Shown: positions 26,242 to 36,535, counted from the first letter of the stretch. The stretch is DNA of 64,000 nt from Paracoccus sulfuroxidans (GCF_007830335.1 NZ_VLKU01000002.1:1-64000); one strand, 5' to 3'. Notes: generated from the letters alone by a model not told the origin. Translations and numbers: made by a program.

Positions 26242-27842
26242 GTGGACGGCCTGACACTGTTTTCAAAGGCCGCCGCCATCAGGCGACGGGTGTACTCATC
26301 CTGCGGCGCGGCAAAGACCTGCGCGGTCGGCCCCTGCTCGACCACCTCGCCCGCGCGCATCACCATGATCTGATGCGACATGGCCCGGACCACCCGCAGG
26401 TCGTGGCTGATGAACAGATAAGCCAGCCCCTGCTTGCGCTGGAAGCGGCGCAGCAGCTCGACGATCTGGACCTGCACGGTCATGTCCAGCGCCGAGGTCG
26501 GCTCATCCAGCACCACAAGCCGCGGTTTCAGGATCATCGCCCGCGCAATCGCGATGCGCTGGCGCTGCCCGCCCGAGAATTCATGCGGGTAACGGTGCAT
26601 CATCGTGGGGTCCAGCCCCACCTCGGTCATCATGCCGGCGACCAGCGCGCGCGGGTCCTGCCCCGCTTCGATGCCATGGACGCCCAGACCTTCGGCGATG
26701 ATCTGTTCGACCGTCATCCGGGGCGAAAGGCTGCCATAAGGGTCCTGAAAGACGATCTGCATGTCGCGCCGCAACCGGCGCAGCCCGCGCCCCTGCAGGC
26801 CCGAGATATCGCGCCCCATGAACAGGATCGGGCCTTCGCTTTCAATCAGCCGCATGATCGCCAGCGCCAGCGTCGTCTTGCCCGAGCCGGATTCGCCCAC
26901 GATCCCCAGCGTCTCACCGGCGCGCACGCTCAGCGTCGCGCCATTCACGGCCTTCACATGGCCGACGGTGCGGCGCAGCCAGCCGCGCTTGATCGGGAAC
27001 CAGACCTTCAGGTCGCGGGTCGCCACGATCTCGGGCGCATCCTCGGTAAAAGGTTCGGCCAGCCCCTTCGGCTCGGCCTCCAACAGCTTGCGGGTATAGG
27101 GATGCTGGGGGCTCGCGAAGATCTGGGCGGCGGGGCCCTGCTCGACGATCTCGCCATCCTCCATCACACAGACATGGTCGGCGATGCGCCGCACGAGGCC
27201 AAGGTCATGGCTGATGAAAAGCATCGACAACTGCTCATCGCGCTTGAGATCCGCCAGAAGCTCCATGATCTGCGCCTGAATCGTCACATCCAGCGCCGTC
27301 GTCGGCTCGTCGGCGATCAGCAGTTCCGGGCCGTTCGCCAGCGCCATGGCGATCATCACGCGCTGGCGCTGACCGCCCGAAAGCTGGTGTGGATAGTCCT
27401 GCAGCCGCGTTTCCGGGTCGCGGATGCCGACCTTGGTCAGCAGTTCGATCACCCGCGCGCGGGCGGGCTCGCCTTGCAGGCCCTGATGCAGCGCAAGGCT
27501 TTCCTCCAGCTGCCGCTCGATCGTCTGCAGCGGGTTCAGCGAGGTCATCGGCTCTTGAAAGATGAAGCTGATGTCATTGCCGCGCACAGCACGCAAGGTC
27601 GCCTCGGGCGCGCCAACGAGCTCGCGGCCCTCATAGGCAACGCTGCCCTGAACCTCAGCTGCGGCACCCAGCAGCCCCACGGTCGAAAGCGCGGTGACCG
27701 ATTTGCCCGAACCGGACTCGCCCACCAGCGCGACGGTCTGGCCGCGCTCGACCCGGAAGCTGACGCCCTTGACGGCGGGCATGGTGCGGCCATCCTGCCG
27801 AAAGCTGATGCGCAGGTCCCTGACCTCAAGAACGGCGGTCAT
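26238..27842 (-). CDS. yejF: Peptide ABC transporter ATPase YejF, two fused ATPase domains
   Basis: The 534-residue protein carries two full ABC ATPase domains. The first has [29 protein letters not shown] and [11 protein letters not shown]. The second has [28 protein letters not shown] and [12 protein letters not shown] fused pair like this defines YejF within the peptide/nickel transporter family. It energises import through YejB and YejE. It overlaps yejE upstream and the glycosyltransferase downstream, each by four bases. Confidence 0.94.
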   Translation of the reverse strand: MTAVLEVRDLRISFRQDGRTMPAVKGVSFRVERGQTVALVGESGSGKSVTALSTVGLLGAAAEVQGSVAYEGRELVGAPEATLRAVRGNDISFIFQEPMTSLNPLQTIERQLEESLALHQGLQGEPARARVIELLTKVGIRDPETRLQDYPHQLSGGQRQRVMIAMALANGPELLIADEPTTALDVTIQAQIMELLADLKRDEQLSMLFISHDLGLVRRIADHVCVMEDGEIVEQGPAAQIFASPQHPYTRKLLEAEPKGLAEPFTEDAPEIVATRDLKVWFPIKRGWLRRTVGHVKAVNGATLSVRAGETLGIVGESGSGKTTLALAIMRLIESEGPILFMGRDISGLQGRGLRRLRRDMQIVFQDPYGSLSPRMTVEQIIAEGLGVHGIEAGQDPRALVAGMMTEVGLDPTMMHRYPHEFSGGQRQRIAIARAMILKPRLVVLDEPTSALDMTVQVQIVELLRRFQRKQGLAYLFISHDLRVVRAMSHQIMVMRAGEVVEQGPTAQVFAAPQDEYTRRLMAAAFENSVRPST

Positions 27843-28945
27843 CGGAAGGTCTTTCTGGGGTCGAAGGCATCGCGCACGCCTTCAAAGATGAAGACCAGCA
27901 GCGACAGCATGAAGGCGAAGGTGAAGAAGGCGGTGAAGCCCAGCCAGGGCGCCTGCAGGTTCTGCTTGGCCTGCAGCGCCAGCTCCCCCAGCGACGGGGC
28001 CGACGCAGGCAAGCCGTAGCCCAGATAATCCAGCGCCGCGAGCGAGGAAATCGTGCCGGTTACCACGAAGGGCAGCATGGTCAGCGTGGCGACCATGGCA
28101 TTGGGCAGGATATGGCGGAACATGATCTTCCGGTCGCTGACGCCAAGCGCGCGGGCGGCGCGCACATATTCGAAGTTGCGCGCCCGCAGGAACTCGGCCC
28201 GCACCACGCCGACCAGCGCGGGCCAGCCAAAGAGGATCGAGATCAGAACCAGCAGCCAGAAGCTGCGCCCGAGGATCGCGAACAGGATGATGATGACGTA
28301 AAGCGAAGGGGTCGAGCCCCAGATCTCCAGCATGCGCTGCAGGAAAAGGTCGGTCCGGCCGCCGAAATAGCCCTGCACGGCGCCTGCGGTGATGCCGATG
28401 ACCGAGCTGACGATGGTCACGATCAGCGTGAAGAGGATCGACATGCGGAAGCCATAGATCACCCGCGCCAGCACATCGCGCGAGGTGTCGTCGGTACCCA
28501 GCAGGTGCTTGCTGTCGGGCGCACTGGGCGCGGTGCCGACATTGTTGATGGTGCGGTAATGATAGGGAATGGGGGGCCAGACCATCCAGCCGCGCTCGAT
28601 CGGCTCACCCGCGACCTGTCCGGTTTCGGCGGCCTCGCTCATGGTGGCCTCGGGGTCGTCCCAGCATTCCTCACGCCCGCCGGTGCGGATCAGGCATTGA
28701 ACGCTGGGGTCGGTATAGATCGCCTCGGTGCCGAAATCGCCGCCGAAGGCGGTCTCGGGATAAAAGCGGTAGGCGGGAAAGAACAGATCGCCCTTGTAGC
28801 TGACCACGACCGGCTTGTCGTTCGCCACCAGTTCCGCAAACAGCGTCACGACGAAGATGATCGAAAAGATCACCAGCGACCAGAAGGCGCGCTTGTTGCG
28901 GCGGAAATTGCGCCAGCGGCGCTGGTTCAGCTCGGATACCGCCAT
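27839..28945 (-). CDS. yejE: Peptide ABC transporter permease YejE
   Basis: The 368-residue inner-membrane permease has an N-terminal helix after NFRRNKRAFWSL, then a long periplasmic segment, four to five further helices and an EAA-like loop YVRAARALGVSDRKIMFRHILPNA. The segment HLLGTDDTSRDVLARVIYGFR is typical of DppC-like permeases. It shares one base with the yejB stop (TGATG overlap) and overlaps yejF by four bases. Confidence 0.93.
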   Translation of the reverse strand: MAVSELNQRRWRNFRRNKRAFWSLVIFSIIFVVTLFAELVANDKPVVVSYKGDLFFPAYRFYPETAFGGDFGTEAIYTDPSVQCLIRTGGREECWDDPEATMSEAAETGQVAGEPIERGWMVWPPIPYHYRTINNVGTAPSAPDSKHLLGTDDTSRDVLARVIYGFRMSILFTLIVTIVSSVIGITAGAVQGYFGGRTDLFLQRMLEIWGSTPSLYVIIILFAILGRSFWLLVLISILFGWPALVGVVRAEFLRARNFEYVRAARALGVSDRKIMFRHILPNAMVATLTMLPFVVTGTISSLAALDYLGYGLPASAPSLGELALQAKQNLQAPWLGFTAFFTFAFMLSLLVFIFEGVRDAFDPRKTFR

Positions 28946-30090
28946 CAGCCCGCTCTCCGCTCGAAGTCGATGCGCGGGTCGACGAAGACATACATGAGGT
29001 CAGAGAGGATGCCCACCACCAGCCCCAGCAGGCCAAAGACCCAGAGCGTGCCGAAGATCACCGGATAGTCGCGCTGAACCGCCGCCTCGAACCCCAGCCG
29101 CCCCAGCCCGTCGAGCGAGAAGATCGTCTCGATCAGGATGGAGGAGCCGAAGAAGACGCCCAGAAACAGCGCCGGAAAACCGGCAATGACGATCAGCATG
29201 GCATTGCGGAAGACGTGGCCGTAAAGCACCCGCCGCTCGGTCAGGCCCTTGGCGCGGGCGGTGATGACGTATTGCTTGTTGATCTCGTCAAGGAAGCTGT
29301 TCTTGGTCAGCAGGGTCAGGGTGGCGAAGCTGGCGATGGTCGTGGCCGCCACCGGCAGCGTGATGTGCCACAGATAGTCCTTGATCTTGCCCCAGACGCT
29401 GAGGTCGGCGAAATTGTCCGAGGTGAGCCCCCGCAGCGGGAAGATCTGCCAGTAAGAGCCACCCGCGAACAGCATCATCAAGAGCACCGCGAACAGGAAC
29501 CCGGGGATCGCATAGCCGATGATGATGGCGCTGGAGGTCCAGGTGTCGAAGGCCGTGCCGTCGCGCACCGCCTTGCGGATGCCCAGCGGGATCGAGATCA
29601 AATAGGCGATCAGCGTCGACCACAGGCCCAGCGTGATCGAGACCGGCAGCTTCTCGATCACCAGATCCGTCACCGAGACCGAGCGGAAGAAGCTGGTGCC
29701 GAAATCGAAGCGGACATAATTGCCCATCATCACCATGAAGCGCTGGAACGCGCCGATCTTTTCCTTGTGGCAATCGGGCGATTTCAGATCGGGCGCACCC
29801 TCATGGCCTTCGGTGCAGACAATGCGCGAAAAGCCCATCTGCACCTCAAGCTGGTCCAGCAGTTCGGGCGGAATGCCCCGCGCGCCCGCATATTCCGAGC
29901 TGGCCTGCTGGGCCGTATCGCCCCCCGCGCCCGCAATGTTGCGAAACGCGTCACCCTCGCCCTGAATGCGGGCAATGACCTGATCGATCGGCCCGCCGGG
30001 GACGAATTGCGTCAAGGTGAAGTTGACCAGCATGATGCCGATCAGCGTCGGAATGATCAGCAGCAAGCGCCGCAGGATATAGGCTGCCAT
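28945..30090 (-). CDS. yejB: Peptide ABC transporter permease YejB
   Basis: The 381-residue permease has the family N-terminus [23 protein letters not shown] and the EAA-like loop [31 protein letters not shown] periplasmic insert (about residues 45-140) is as expected for YejB rather than DppB. It lies 37 bases after yejA, and its TGATG overlap with yejE couples translation. The complex is known in enterics to take up small peptides including microcin C. Confidence 0.93.
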   Translation of the reverse strand: MAAYILRRLLLIIPTLIGIMLVNFTLTQFVPGGPIDQVIARIQGEGDAFRNIAGAGGDTAQQASSEYAGARGIPPELLDQLEVQMGFSRIVCTEGHEGAPDLKSPDCHKEKIGAFQRFMVMMGNYVRFDFGTSFFRSVSVTDLVIEKLPVSITLGLWSTLIAYLISIPLGIRKAVRDGTAFDTWTSSAIIIGYAIPGFLFAVLLMMLFAGGSYWQIFPLRGLTSDNFADLSVWGKIKDYLWHITLPVAATTIASFATLTLLTKNSFLDEINKQYVITARAKGLTERRVLYGHVFRNAMLIVIAGFPALFLGVFFGSSILIETIFSLDGLGRLGFEAAVQRDYPVIFGTLWVFGLLGLVVGILSDLMYVFVDPRIDFERRAG

Positions 30091-30127
30091 TCGCCCTGTC
30101 TCTTGCCCCTTGTGCCCTGAGGCCGGT

Positions 30128-31987
30128 TCAGCGCAACGCGCCCGCCTGTTTCAGCTTTTCAGCCTTATCGGCGTCATACCACCAGAAATCAAGCTCGCCC
30201 AAGGCATAGGGGGGCATGGTGTCGGGATGGGCGTACATGTCGTAATAGGCCAGCGTGTAATCGGCCTTGTACCATTGCGGAACCCAGAAGCGCAGCGCGC
30301 GAAGGCTGCGGTCGAAGGCCTTGATGATATTGTCCATTTCCTCTTGCGTGGTCGCGGCGATGCCCAGCTTCATCAGCTGGTCGATGGCCGGGTTGGCAAG
30401 CCCCATGCTGTTGAAGACATCGCCCACATTCTCCGAGCCGAAATACTGCTCGGTGCCGCCGCCCATGTAGAAGCTCTGGCCCAGCGAATCCGTCACAATG
30501 TCGAAATCATGTGAGCGGGTGCGGGTCTCCATCTCAGCATCATCGACGCGGGCGTTGGTGGCGTCGATGCCGACCGCGCGAAGGTTCTGCACGAAGGGGT
30601 TGATAATGCGGTCAAAACTTTGGTTCGCATTCAGGAATTCGACCTTCAGGGTCTCATTCTTGTCATTGCGGCGAATGCCGTCGCTGCCGACCTTCCAGCC
30701 CGCCTCATCCAGCAGACGCGCGGCCTTGCGCAGGTTCCCCCGATCCAACTGGCTGTTCGACGAGACCGGCTGAACGACCGCATCCTCGGTCAGGATACCC
30801 TCGGGCAGGTCCTTGGCCAGAGGCTCCAGCAGCGCAAGTTCGCCCGGCGTGGGCGGGCCTTCGGCCTTCAGATCGCTGTTGTCCCAGAAGGAATTCACGC
30901 GGGTGTTCAGCCCGTACATCAGCGTCTCATTCGTCCATTCGAAGTTGAAGACCAACCCGATGGCCTCGCGCACGCGAATGTCCTGAAACTTCTCGCGGCG
31001 CAGGTTGAAGACCCAGGCCTGACCCGAGGCGATATTGCCATTGGGCAGCGTTTCCTTGACCACCGAGCCATTCTTGAACGCCGGGAAATCATAGCGCGTC
31101 GCCCAGTGGATCGACGAGACCTCGTTACGGAAAGTATAGATACCTGCCTTGAAGGCCTCGAATGCGGCATCGTAATCGGCGAAATACTCGACCCGGATGC
31201 GGTCGAAATTGTGCCGCCCGACGTTGATCGGCAGATCCTTGCCCCAATAGTCGGGGTTGCGGCGGACGCTGATCGAGCGGCCCATCTCGACCTTGTCGAG
31301 AATATAGGGCCCCGAGCCGATGAAGGGCAGATTGCTGCTTTGCTCGATATCGCGCTTGTTCTTTTCGAAATCGGCGCGCGAGAAAATGACCTGGCTTCCG
31401 ACCTGCTGAATCACGTCGCGGCGCGGATAATCGGGCGCGAAATAGAATTTGACGCTGTGATCGTCCAGCACCTCGGCCTTGCTGACCATGCGCGAGATGC
31501 CGGTGCGATAAGAGGACAGGCCCTTGTCGCGCAGAAGCTCAAAGGAAAACAGCACGTCATGCGCCGTCAGCGGCGTCCCGTCCGAGAATTTCGCCTCGGG
31601 GCGCAGGTGGAAGATGACCCAGTCCCGGCTTTCCGGATATTCGATGGTCTCGCAGAGCAGGCAATAGGATGAGCCGCGCTCATCCACCGCGTCCTCCATC
31701 AGCCGCTCCAGCGGCATGATCGACAGCGCCGTCGCCCGGCCGCGATGGGTGAAGGGGTTGTGACTGTCAAAGCCGCCCTGCCCCCATTCCGAAATCTCGC
31801 CGCCCTTGGGCGCGTCGGGGTTCACATAGCGCAGGTGCTTGTAGTCAGCGGGCAGTTCGGGTTCGCCGAAAACCGCGATCCCGTGCGAGGTGATGGTTTT
31901 TTCCTGTCCATCCTGCGCGGCGGCGGCGAAAGGCGCCACGGCCAGAAGTGCAATGATCGATGCCTGTCGCAGGAAGGGCTTTGTCAT
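30128..31987 (-). CDS. yejA: Peptide ABC transporter substrate-binding protein YejA
   Basis: The 619-residue precursor has a signal peptide ending AAAAQ near residue 25. Its SBP family-5 fold is seen in [50 protein letters not shown] and a C-terminal [16 protein letters not shown]. The long ORF upstream of 31987 has no family similarity and overlaps the cycM terminator region, so I take 31987 as start. It is the first gene of the yejABEF-glycosyltransferase operon; the presumed promoter lies in 31988-32150. Confidence 0.92.
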   Translation of the reverse strand: MTKPFLRQASIIALLAVAPFAAAAQDGQEKTITSHGIAVFGEPELPADYKHLRYVNPDAPKGGEISEWGQGGFDSHNPFTHRGRATALSIMPLERLMEDAVDERGSSYCLLCETIEYPESRDWVIFHLRPEAKFSDGTPLTAHDVLFSFELLRDKGLSSYRTGISRMVSKAEVLDDHSVKFYFAPDYPRRDVIQQVGSQVIFSRADFEKNKRDIEQSSNLPFIGSGPYILDKVEMGRSISVRRNPDYWGKDLPINVGRHNFDRIRVEYFADYDAAFEAFKAGIYTFRNEVSSIHWATRYDFPAFKNGSVVKETLPNGNIASGQAWVFNLRREKFQDIRVREAIGLVFNFEWTNETLMYGLNTRVNSFWDNSDLKAEGPPTPGELALLEPLAKDLPEGILTEDAVVQPVSSNSQLDRGNLRKAARLLDEAGWKVGSDGIRRNDKNETLKVEFLNANQSFDRIINPFVQNLRAVGIDATNARVDDAEMETRTRSHDFDIVTDSLGQSFYMGGGTEQYFGSENVGDVFNSMGLANPAIDQLMKLGIAATTQEEMDNIIKAFDRSLRALRFWVPQWYKADYTLAYYDMYAHPDTMPPYALGELDFWWYDADKAEKLKQAGALR

Positions 31988-32154
31988 CTCGCTCTCATTC
32001 TTTGTTATTATGGCTTTGTGGTCCGGGTCTTCGCTTGGGCGGCCCCTCACGGCGCCTGCCTGCGGACAAGCTAGCAGCCACGCGCCCCGGTTCAACATGC
32101 AAATCCGTGAGCAGCCGAAAGTCGGGCCCCTGCCAAGGCCGGTCGCAGGACATG

Positions 32155-32178
32155 AAAAAGGGGCGCAAAAGCGCCCCT
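32155..32178 (-). terminator. Intrinsic terminator of cycM
   Basis: AGGGGCGC and GCGCCCCT pair around a TTTT loop on the minus strand and are followed by TTTTC, 25 bases past the cycM stop. Confidence 0.88.
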
Positions 32179-32203
32179 GATCCGTCATGAAATTCTGTCG
32201 ATC

Positions 32204-32737
32204 TTACTTCTGGGTTTCCAGATAGGCGATCAGGTTGGCGCGGTCCTGGGCTTTCGGCAGGCCAGCGAAGGACATCTTGGTGCCTTTCACGGCGGCCTTC
32301 GGGTTTTCCAGGAAGTGCGACAGCGCGGCCGGGGTCCAGTCCGGATCCTCGGAAGCGTGGGCGCGCATGGAATCGGTATAGCTGAAGTTCGCATCGCTGG
32401 CGACCGCGCGGCCGACAACGCCGTTCAGGTGCGGGCCGGTGCTGTCCGAGCCGTCCAGCTTGTGGCAGGCCTTGCACTTGCCGAAGACTTTCTCGCCTGC
32501 GGCAGCATCGGCCGTGGCATAGATTTCATCAAAGCTCGGGCCGGCATCGGCCGCTGCGGTGTCGCCACCGGCGGATTCTTCGACCGGGATGGTGTAAGCC
32601 TGCGCATGTTCTTCGTCGCCGTGACCTGCGGCACCGACGTGATAGAGGCTGGAAGCGCCCCACTGAACCAGCAACAGGAACAGAAGCGAGCCAATCAGCG
32701 CACCGGCCGTCTTGGTAAGGGTCATGGTGTTGAACAT
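32204..32737 (-). CDS. cycM: Membrane-anchored cytochrome c552 (CycM)
   Basis: The 177-residue cytochrome has one N-terminal membrane helix (about 10-30), a flexible Glu/Ala/Gly-rich linker (40-70) and a class I c-type domain with heme motif CKACH (Cys88, Cys91, His92) and the distal ligand Met155 in GTKMSFAG. This layout matches Paracoccus c552, which carries electrons from the bc1 complex to the aa3 oxidase. Recognition is from memory of that protein. It is divergent from pheA, with a palindrome between the genes. Confidence 0.93.
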   Translation of the reverse strand: MFNTMTLTKTAGALIGSLLFLLLVQWGASSLYHVGAAGHGDEEHAQAYTIPVEESAGGDTAAADAGPSFDEIYATADAAAGEKVFGKCKACHKLDGSDSTGPHLNGVVGRAVASDANFSYTDSMRAHASEDPDWTPAALSHFLENPKAAVKGTKMSFAGLPKAQDRANLIAYLETQK

Positions 32738-32816
32738 ATCTGCGGCTCCCTTGTACGGTCTGTCCGTGGAATTGGGCGTTATCTATCCGCTTTCGTTCCC
32801 TTGGTTCAAGGTATAG

Positions 32817-32836
32817 TTGTCGCTTTGCCGCGACAA
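32817..32836. promoter_or_regulatory. Perfect inverted repeat between cycM and pheA
   Basis: TTGTCGC and GCGACAA flank six bases (TTTGCC), forming a 20-base operator-like palindrome 64 bases before pheA and 80 bases before cycM. Confidence 0.45.
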
Positions 32837-32899
32837 TTAGGGGCGAACTGATGTCGCCCCGACACGGCCAACACGATCCCGAACCGTCAAGGTATACCG

Positions 32900-33772
32900 A
32901 TGTCTGATAACCTGATCGCATTCCAGGGCGAACCTGGCGCTTACAGCCACCAGGCCTGCCGCACCTATGTGCCGGAAATGGAGACGATTCCCTGCCGCAC
33001 GTTCGAGGATGTGATCGAGACGGTCCGCAGCGGCAAGGCGCGCCTCGCGATGCTGCCGGTCGAGAATTCGACCTATGGCCGGGTGGCGGATATCCACCAC
33101 CTGTTGCCAGAAAGCGGCCTGCACATCATCAACGAAGGGTTCGTGCGCGTGCACATCAGCCTTCTGGGCGTGCCGGGTGCCAAGGTTGAAGACATAACCG
33201 ACGCGATGAGCCACCCCGTCCTTCTGGGCCAGTGCCGCGGCTTTCTGCGCGACCACAACATCCGCAGCATCGTGGGCGCGGATACCGCAGGCTCGGCCAT
33301 GGAGGTCGCGCGGCGCGGTGAAAAGCAGCTTGCCGCCCTTGCCGCCCCCATCGCGGGCGAAATCTATGGCCTGACCGAGCTTGCCCATCAGATCGAGGAT
33401 CGCGCGAACAACACCACCCGCTTCCTGATCATGGCGCGCGAGCCCGACCTGACGCGGCGCACGAATGCCTCGGGCGATCCGACCATGATCACCAGCTTTG
33501 TCTTCCACGTCCGCAACATCCCGGCCGCGCTTTACAAGGCGCTTGGCGGCTTTGCGACGAACGGCGTCAACATGACGAAGCTGGAAAGCTATATGGTCAA
33601 CGGCGTCTTCACCGCGACCCAGTTCTATGCCGATATCGAAGGCCACCCCGAAGACGCGAATGTCGCGCGTGCGCTGGAGGAACTGGGCTTCTTCACCTCC
33701 AGCATGAAGATCCTCGGCGTCTATCCCGCCGATCCGCTGCGCGCCGCTCAGGCGGCCGAGGCGGCAGAGTAA
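32900..33772 (+). CDS. pheA: Prephenate dehydratase
   Basis: The 290-residue enzyme has a PDT domain (about 5-180) that converts prephenate to phenylpyruvate: FQGEPGAYSHQACR, PVENSTYGRVADIHHLL and the catalytic TTRFLIM motif. A C-terminal ACT domain (about 195-280) binds phenylalanine for feedback inhibition, with the family's LESYMV segment. There is no chorismate mutase fusion, as usual outside enterics. It is monocistronic. Confidence 0.96.
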   Translation: MSDNLIAFQGEPGAYSHQACRTYVPEMETIPCRTFEDVIETVRSGKARLAMLPVENSTYGRVADIHHLLPESGLHIINEGFVRVHISLLGVPGAKVEDITDAMSHPVLLGQCRGFLRDHNIRSIVGADTAGSAMEVARRGEKQLAALAAPIAGEIYGLTELAHQIEDRANNTTRFLIMAREPDLTRRTNASGDPTMITSFVFHVRNIPAALYKALGGFATNGVNMTKLESYMVNGVFTATQFYADIEGHPEDANVARALEELGFFTSSMKILGVYPADPLRAAQAAEAAE

Positions 33773-33780
33773 CCCTTTCC

Positions 33781-33807
33781 GGGCTGATGCGCGGGACGTG
33801 TCAGCCC
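33781..33807. terminator. Hairpin shared by convergent pheA and SRPBCC genes
   Basis: GGGCTGA (33781-33787) and TCAGCCC (33801-33807) pair around a 13-base loop. The hairpin spans the SRPBCC stop codon and lies eight bases past the pheA stop. No T-tract; function uncertain. Confidence 0.35.
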
Positions 33808-34265
33808 AGACGCGGGTTCATCGCCAGATCGTTGACGAACTCCGCAATCCGCAGCGCGAACTTGCGGTCCAGCTGCGCCTTGCCCAGCTTGGCCGTCTGC
33901 AGCAGCAGCCGCGCCTTCATGCCGCGCGGCTGAATGTCGGCCTCGAAGATCAGCCGCGATTTCGTCGGCGTCAGCGCGACCACGGTCATCTGCAACTCGA
34001 TCAGGAACAGCTCCGACTGGCCATTGATGCGGATGACGCCCGGCGGCTCATAGCGCGTCAGCTCCAGCGACAAATCACGGCGCTTGCCGCGCCAGTCGAA
34101 CCCGACCATCCAGCCCATCCCAACGCCGTTCTGGGTCAGGCTGTCCGTGCGCCGAACCGAGGCACCACGCCGCACCAGAAGCCGCTCGATGCGCCCGAAA
34201 TCGCTGATGGACTGAAACAGCGCCTCGCTGGAAAGATCCGTGTCCTGCCGGGTCGAAAACTTCAT
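33801..34265 (-). CDS. SRPBCC-fold protein of unknown function
   Basis: The 154-residue protein resembles START/SRPBCC ligand-binding domains: KFSTRQDTDLSSEALFQSISDFGRIERLL at the N-terminus, a central beta sheet (WMVGFDWRGKRRDLSLELTRYEPP) and a long C-terminal helix. I see no catalytic motif. Proteins of this group bind lipids, coenzyme Q or other hydrophobic ligands. It is convergent with pheA and divergent from the CpdB-like gene. Confidence 0.78.
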   Translation of the reverse strand: MKFSTRQDTDLSSEALFQSISDFGRIERLLVRRGASVRRTDSLTQNGVGMGWMVGFDWRGKRRDLSLELTRYEPPGVIRINGQSELFLIELQMTVVALTPTKSRLIFEADIQPRGMKARLLLQTAKLGKAQLDRKFALRIAEFVNDLAMNPRLG

Positions 34266-34451
34266 GCCTGCTCCAAAGCTTCTATCACGCAGGGGTCATA
34301 CCCGCCCGATACAGTCGCTCTACCCGCATAAGCGCTTGCCTTGCAAGCCTGCCACAGAATCGCGTTTATCATCGTCCGTTCATACAATTCAGGGTTGAAA
34401 CTACTGTGAATCTCGCGCCTTGCTGGATCAAATGCCAAGGGTGAGGTTGGA

Positions 34452-36263
34452 ATGCGACGTGGCGCGGCCGCGATGACCGAGTTGCGGATTCTCGCGACCA
34501 CTGACCTGCATATGCACGTCCTGAGCTATGATTATTTCGCCGAACGCCCTAGCGACAGCTTCGGGCTGGAGCGGACCGCCGCGCTGATCGCAGCCGAGCG
34601 GGCCACCGCCACGAACAGCCTGCTTCTGGACAATGGCGATTTTCTGCAGGGCAATCCGATGGGCGATTATCTGGCCGAAGCCAGCCGGACCTCCCGGCAC
34701 CGCCCCCATCCCGCCATCGCGGCGATGAACCTGCTACAATATGACGCAGCCACGCTGGGCAATCACGACTTCAGCTTCGGCCTGCCATTTCTTGAGCGTA
34801 CGCTCTCGGGCGCGCAGTTCCCATATGTCTCGACCAATATCACGCGCGGGGCGGGTCTGCCTCTGGTCGACCGAATCGTGCTGCGGCGCGAGCTCATGGG
34901 GCAGGACGGCATCCGCCGCCCCATCGCCATCGGCCTTCTGGGCTTCCTGCCGCCGCAAACCGCCGAGTGGGAGCCGGAACTGCGCGGCGTGATGGAGATC
35001 GACGATATCCTGATCGCCGCCGAACGCGGCATTGCCGCGCTGAAACAGGATGGCGCGGACCTGATCATCGCGCTCTCGCACAGCGGGATCGGCCCGCTTG
35101 CCGCCTCCCCGCGCATGGAGAATGCAGCGACCGCGCTGGCCGCCCTGCCCGGCATCGACGTGGTCATCGCCGGTCACACCCACCGCATCTTTCCCGCCCC
35201 CGATCACGGCGACAGCCCCGGCATCGATGCCGAACTGGGCTCTCTGGCCGGAAAACCTGCGGTGATGGCGGGGTTCTGGGGCTCGCATCTGGGGGTTATC
35301 AACCTGACGCTGGCACCGACGGTCGAGGGTCGCTGGCGGATCGAGGGCTTCACCAGCCACGCAAAGCCCGTGCCGAAGGGCGCAAACCTCTCCTCGTCGC
35401 TGAGGGCGGCGATGCAGGGGTCGCATCGCGACACGATCCGGCATTTCCAGCGGCGCATCGGCTATGGAACGACGCCTCTGACCAGCCATTTCACCCATGT
35501 GGGCCATGATCCGGCGCTGAAATTGGTGACCACGGCGCAAAGCTGGTACGTGCGGCGCATGCTGCGCGACAGCCGCTGGCGCGACCTGCCGATTCTGTCA
35601 GCCGCCGCGCCCTTCCGTGCGGGCGGACGGGGCGGCCCGGATCATTACACTTCGGTTCCGGCAGGGCCGCTGACGCTGCGCAATGTCTCGGACCTTTACC
35701 TTTTCCCGAACCGGGTCTGCGCCATTCTGGTCACCGGCACCGACCTGCGCCATTGGCTGGAGCGCTCGGCCGGGATGTTCCAGCGCGTCACCCCCGGCAT
35801 CGCCGATCAGCCGCTGATCGATCCGGATTTTCCCGGCTATAATTTCGACGTGATCGACGGGCTGGAATGGAAGATCGACCTGACCGTGCCTGCCGGGTCT
35901 GCGGGTCGGGTCACCGATCTGTGCCATCGCGGCCGCCCGGTCGCACCCGATCAGCGATTCGTGCTGGTGACCAACAATTACCGCCTGTCGGAAAGCGGCT
36001 TCTTCGGCGCGGTCGCCGCGAACAAGCCGGTCCTTTTCGAGGGCGCGGCGCGGACGCGCGATGTGCTGCGCCGCTACATCGCCCGCCGCCCGGTGCTGGA
36101 CCAGACCGGCCAGCTGGGCTGGCGCTTCCAGCCCTGCCCCGGAACCTCGGTCCTCTTCGACACCGCCCCGACCGCCGTCGCGCATCTGGGCGATCTTGTC
36201 CCCAGGGTCGAGCCGGTGGGCCCGACGGCGAGCGGCTTTCTGCGGATGCGTCTGCACCTGTGA
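34452..36263 (+). CDS. CpdB-like 2',3'-cyclic nucleotide phosphodiesterase/3'-nucleotidase
   Basis: The 603-residue enzyme has an N-terminal metallophosphoesterase domain (RILATTDLHMHV with Asp18, His20; LLLDNGDFLQG; LGNHDFSFG; IALSHSGIG; VIAGHTHRIFP) and a C-terminal 5'-nucleotidase domain (about 340-580). The order matches CpdB. Unlike enteric CpdB I see no signal peptide at either candidate start (34452 or 34473), so location is uncertain. A GGTGAGG site precedes 34452. It is a single gene and probably scavenges RNA breakdown products. Confidence 0.9.
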   Translation: MRRGAAAMTELRILATTDLHMHVLSYDYFAERPSDSFGLERTAALIAAERATATNSLLLDNGDFLQGNPMGDYLAEASRTSRHRPHPAIAAMNLLQYDAATLGNHDFSFGLPFLERTLSGAQFPYVSTNITRGAGLPLVDRIVLRRELMGQDGIRRPIAIGLLGFLPPQTAEWEPELRGVMEIDDILIAAERGIAALKQDGADLIIALSHSGIGPLAASPRMENAATALAALPGIDVVIAGHTHRIFPAPDHGDSPGIDAELGSLAGKPAVMAGFWGSHLGVINLTLAPTVEGRWRIEGFTSHAKPVPKGANLSSSLRAAMQGSHRDTIRHFQRRIGYGTTPLTSHFTHVGHDPALKLVTTAQSWYVRRMLRDSRWRDLPILSAAAPFRAGGRGGPDHYTSVPAGPLTLRNVSDLYLFPNRVCAILVTGTDLRHWLERSAGMFQRVTPGIADQPLIDPDFPGYNFDVIDGLEWKIDLTVPAGSAGRVTDLCHRGRPVAPDQRFVLVTNNYRLSESGFFGAVAANKPVLFEGAARTRDVLRRYIARRPVLDQTGQLGWRFQPCPGTSVLFDTAPTAVAHLGDLVPRVEPVGPTASGFLRMRLHL

Positions 36264-36268
36264 AGCCC

Positions 36269-36296
36269 TTGCATCTGCGAAAACATCACACTATCT
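36269..36296 (+). promoter_or_regulatory. Putative promoter of the SRP RNA
   Basis: TTGCAT (36269-36274) and CTATCT (36291-36296) are separated by 16 bases, and the RNA 5' end is predicted a few bases downstream, consistent with a vegetative sigma-70-type promoter. Confidence 0.5.
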
Positions 36297-36299
36297 GTC

Positions 36300-36402
36300 G
36301 GGGCGAGAGGTTGGCGCGGGCAGGCGCCTCGCCAACCCGGTCAGGTCCGGAAGGAAGCAGCCGTAACGAGTCCCGCTTGGGTCGTTTGTCCAGCCTCTCA
36401 CC
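36300..36402 (+). ncRNA. ffs: Signal recognition particle RNA, small bacterial type (4.5S)
   Basis: The core GGTCAGGTCCGGAAGGAAGC followed by AGCC (36339-36362) is the conserved SRP helix 8 loop that binds Ffh. The flanks pair: GCGAGAGGTTGG at the 5' end with CCAGCCTCTC at the 3' end. Length about 100 nt is normal. Ends are approximate. It lies alone between the cpdB-like gene and psuK. Confidence 0.95.
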
Positions 36403-36434
36403 TTACCCCACATGATGACGCTGCGGTTGCAGTT

Positions 36435-36464
36435 GCACCGCGCGCGGTGCCGAAGGATATTCGG
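36435..36464. repeat. Two adjacent palindromes downstream of the SRP RNA
   Basis: GCACCGCGCGCGGTGC (36435-36450) is a perfect 16-base palindrome. It is joined by CCGAA and TTCGG (36450-36464). They could stop the SRP transcript, but no T-run follows. Confidence 0.4.
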
Positions 36465-36506
36465 CGCGTGACACATCACCGCAGCACCAGAATCACCGCA
36501 TCTCAG

Positions 36507-36527
36507 GGCAGCAGCATCGCTGCTGCC
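36507..36527 (+). promoter_or_regulatory. Hairpin just before the psuK start codon
   Basis: GGCAGCAGC and GCTGCTGCC pair around ATC, ending nine bases before the ATG at 36536. No ribosome site is visible between them, so the hairpin could limit or shape translation. Confidence 0.45.
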
Positions 36528-36535
36528 GAAGTCTC

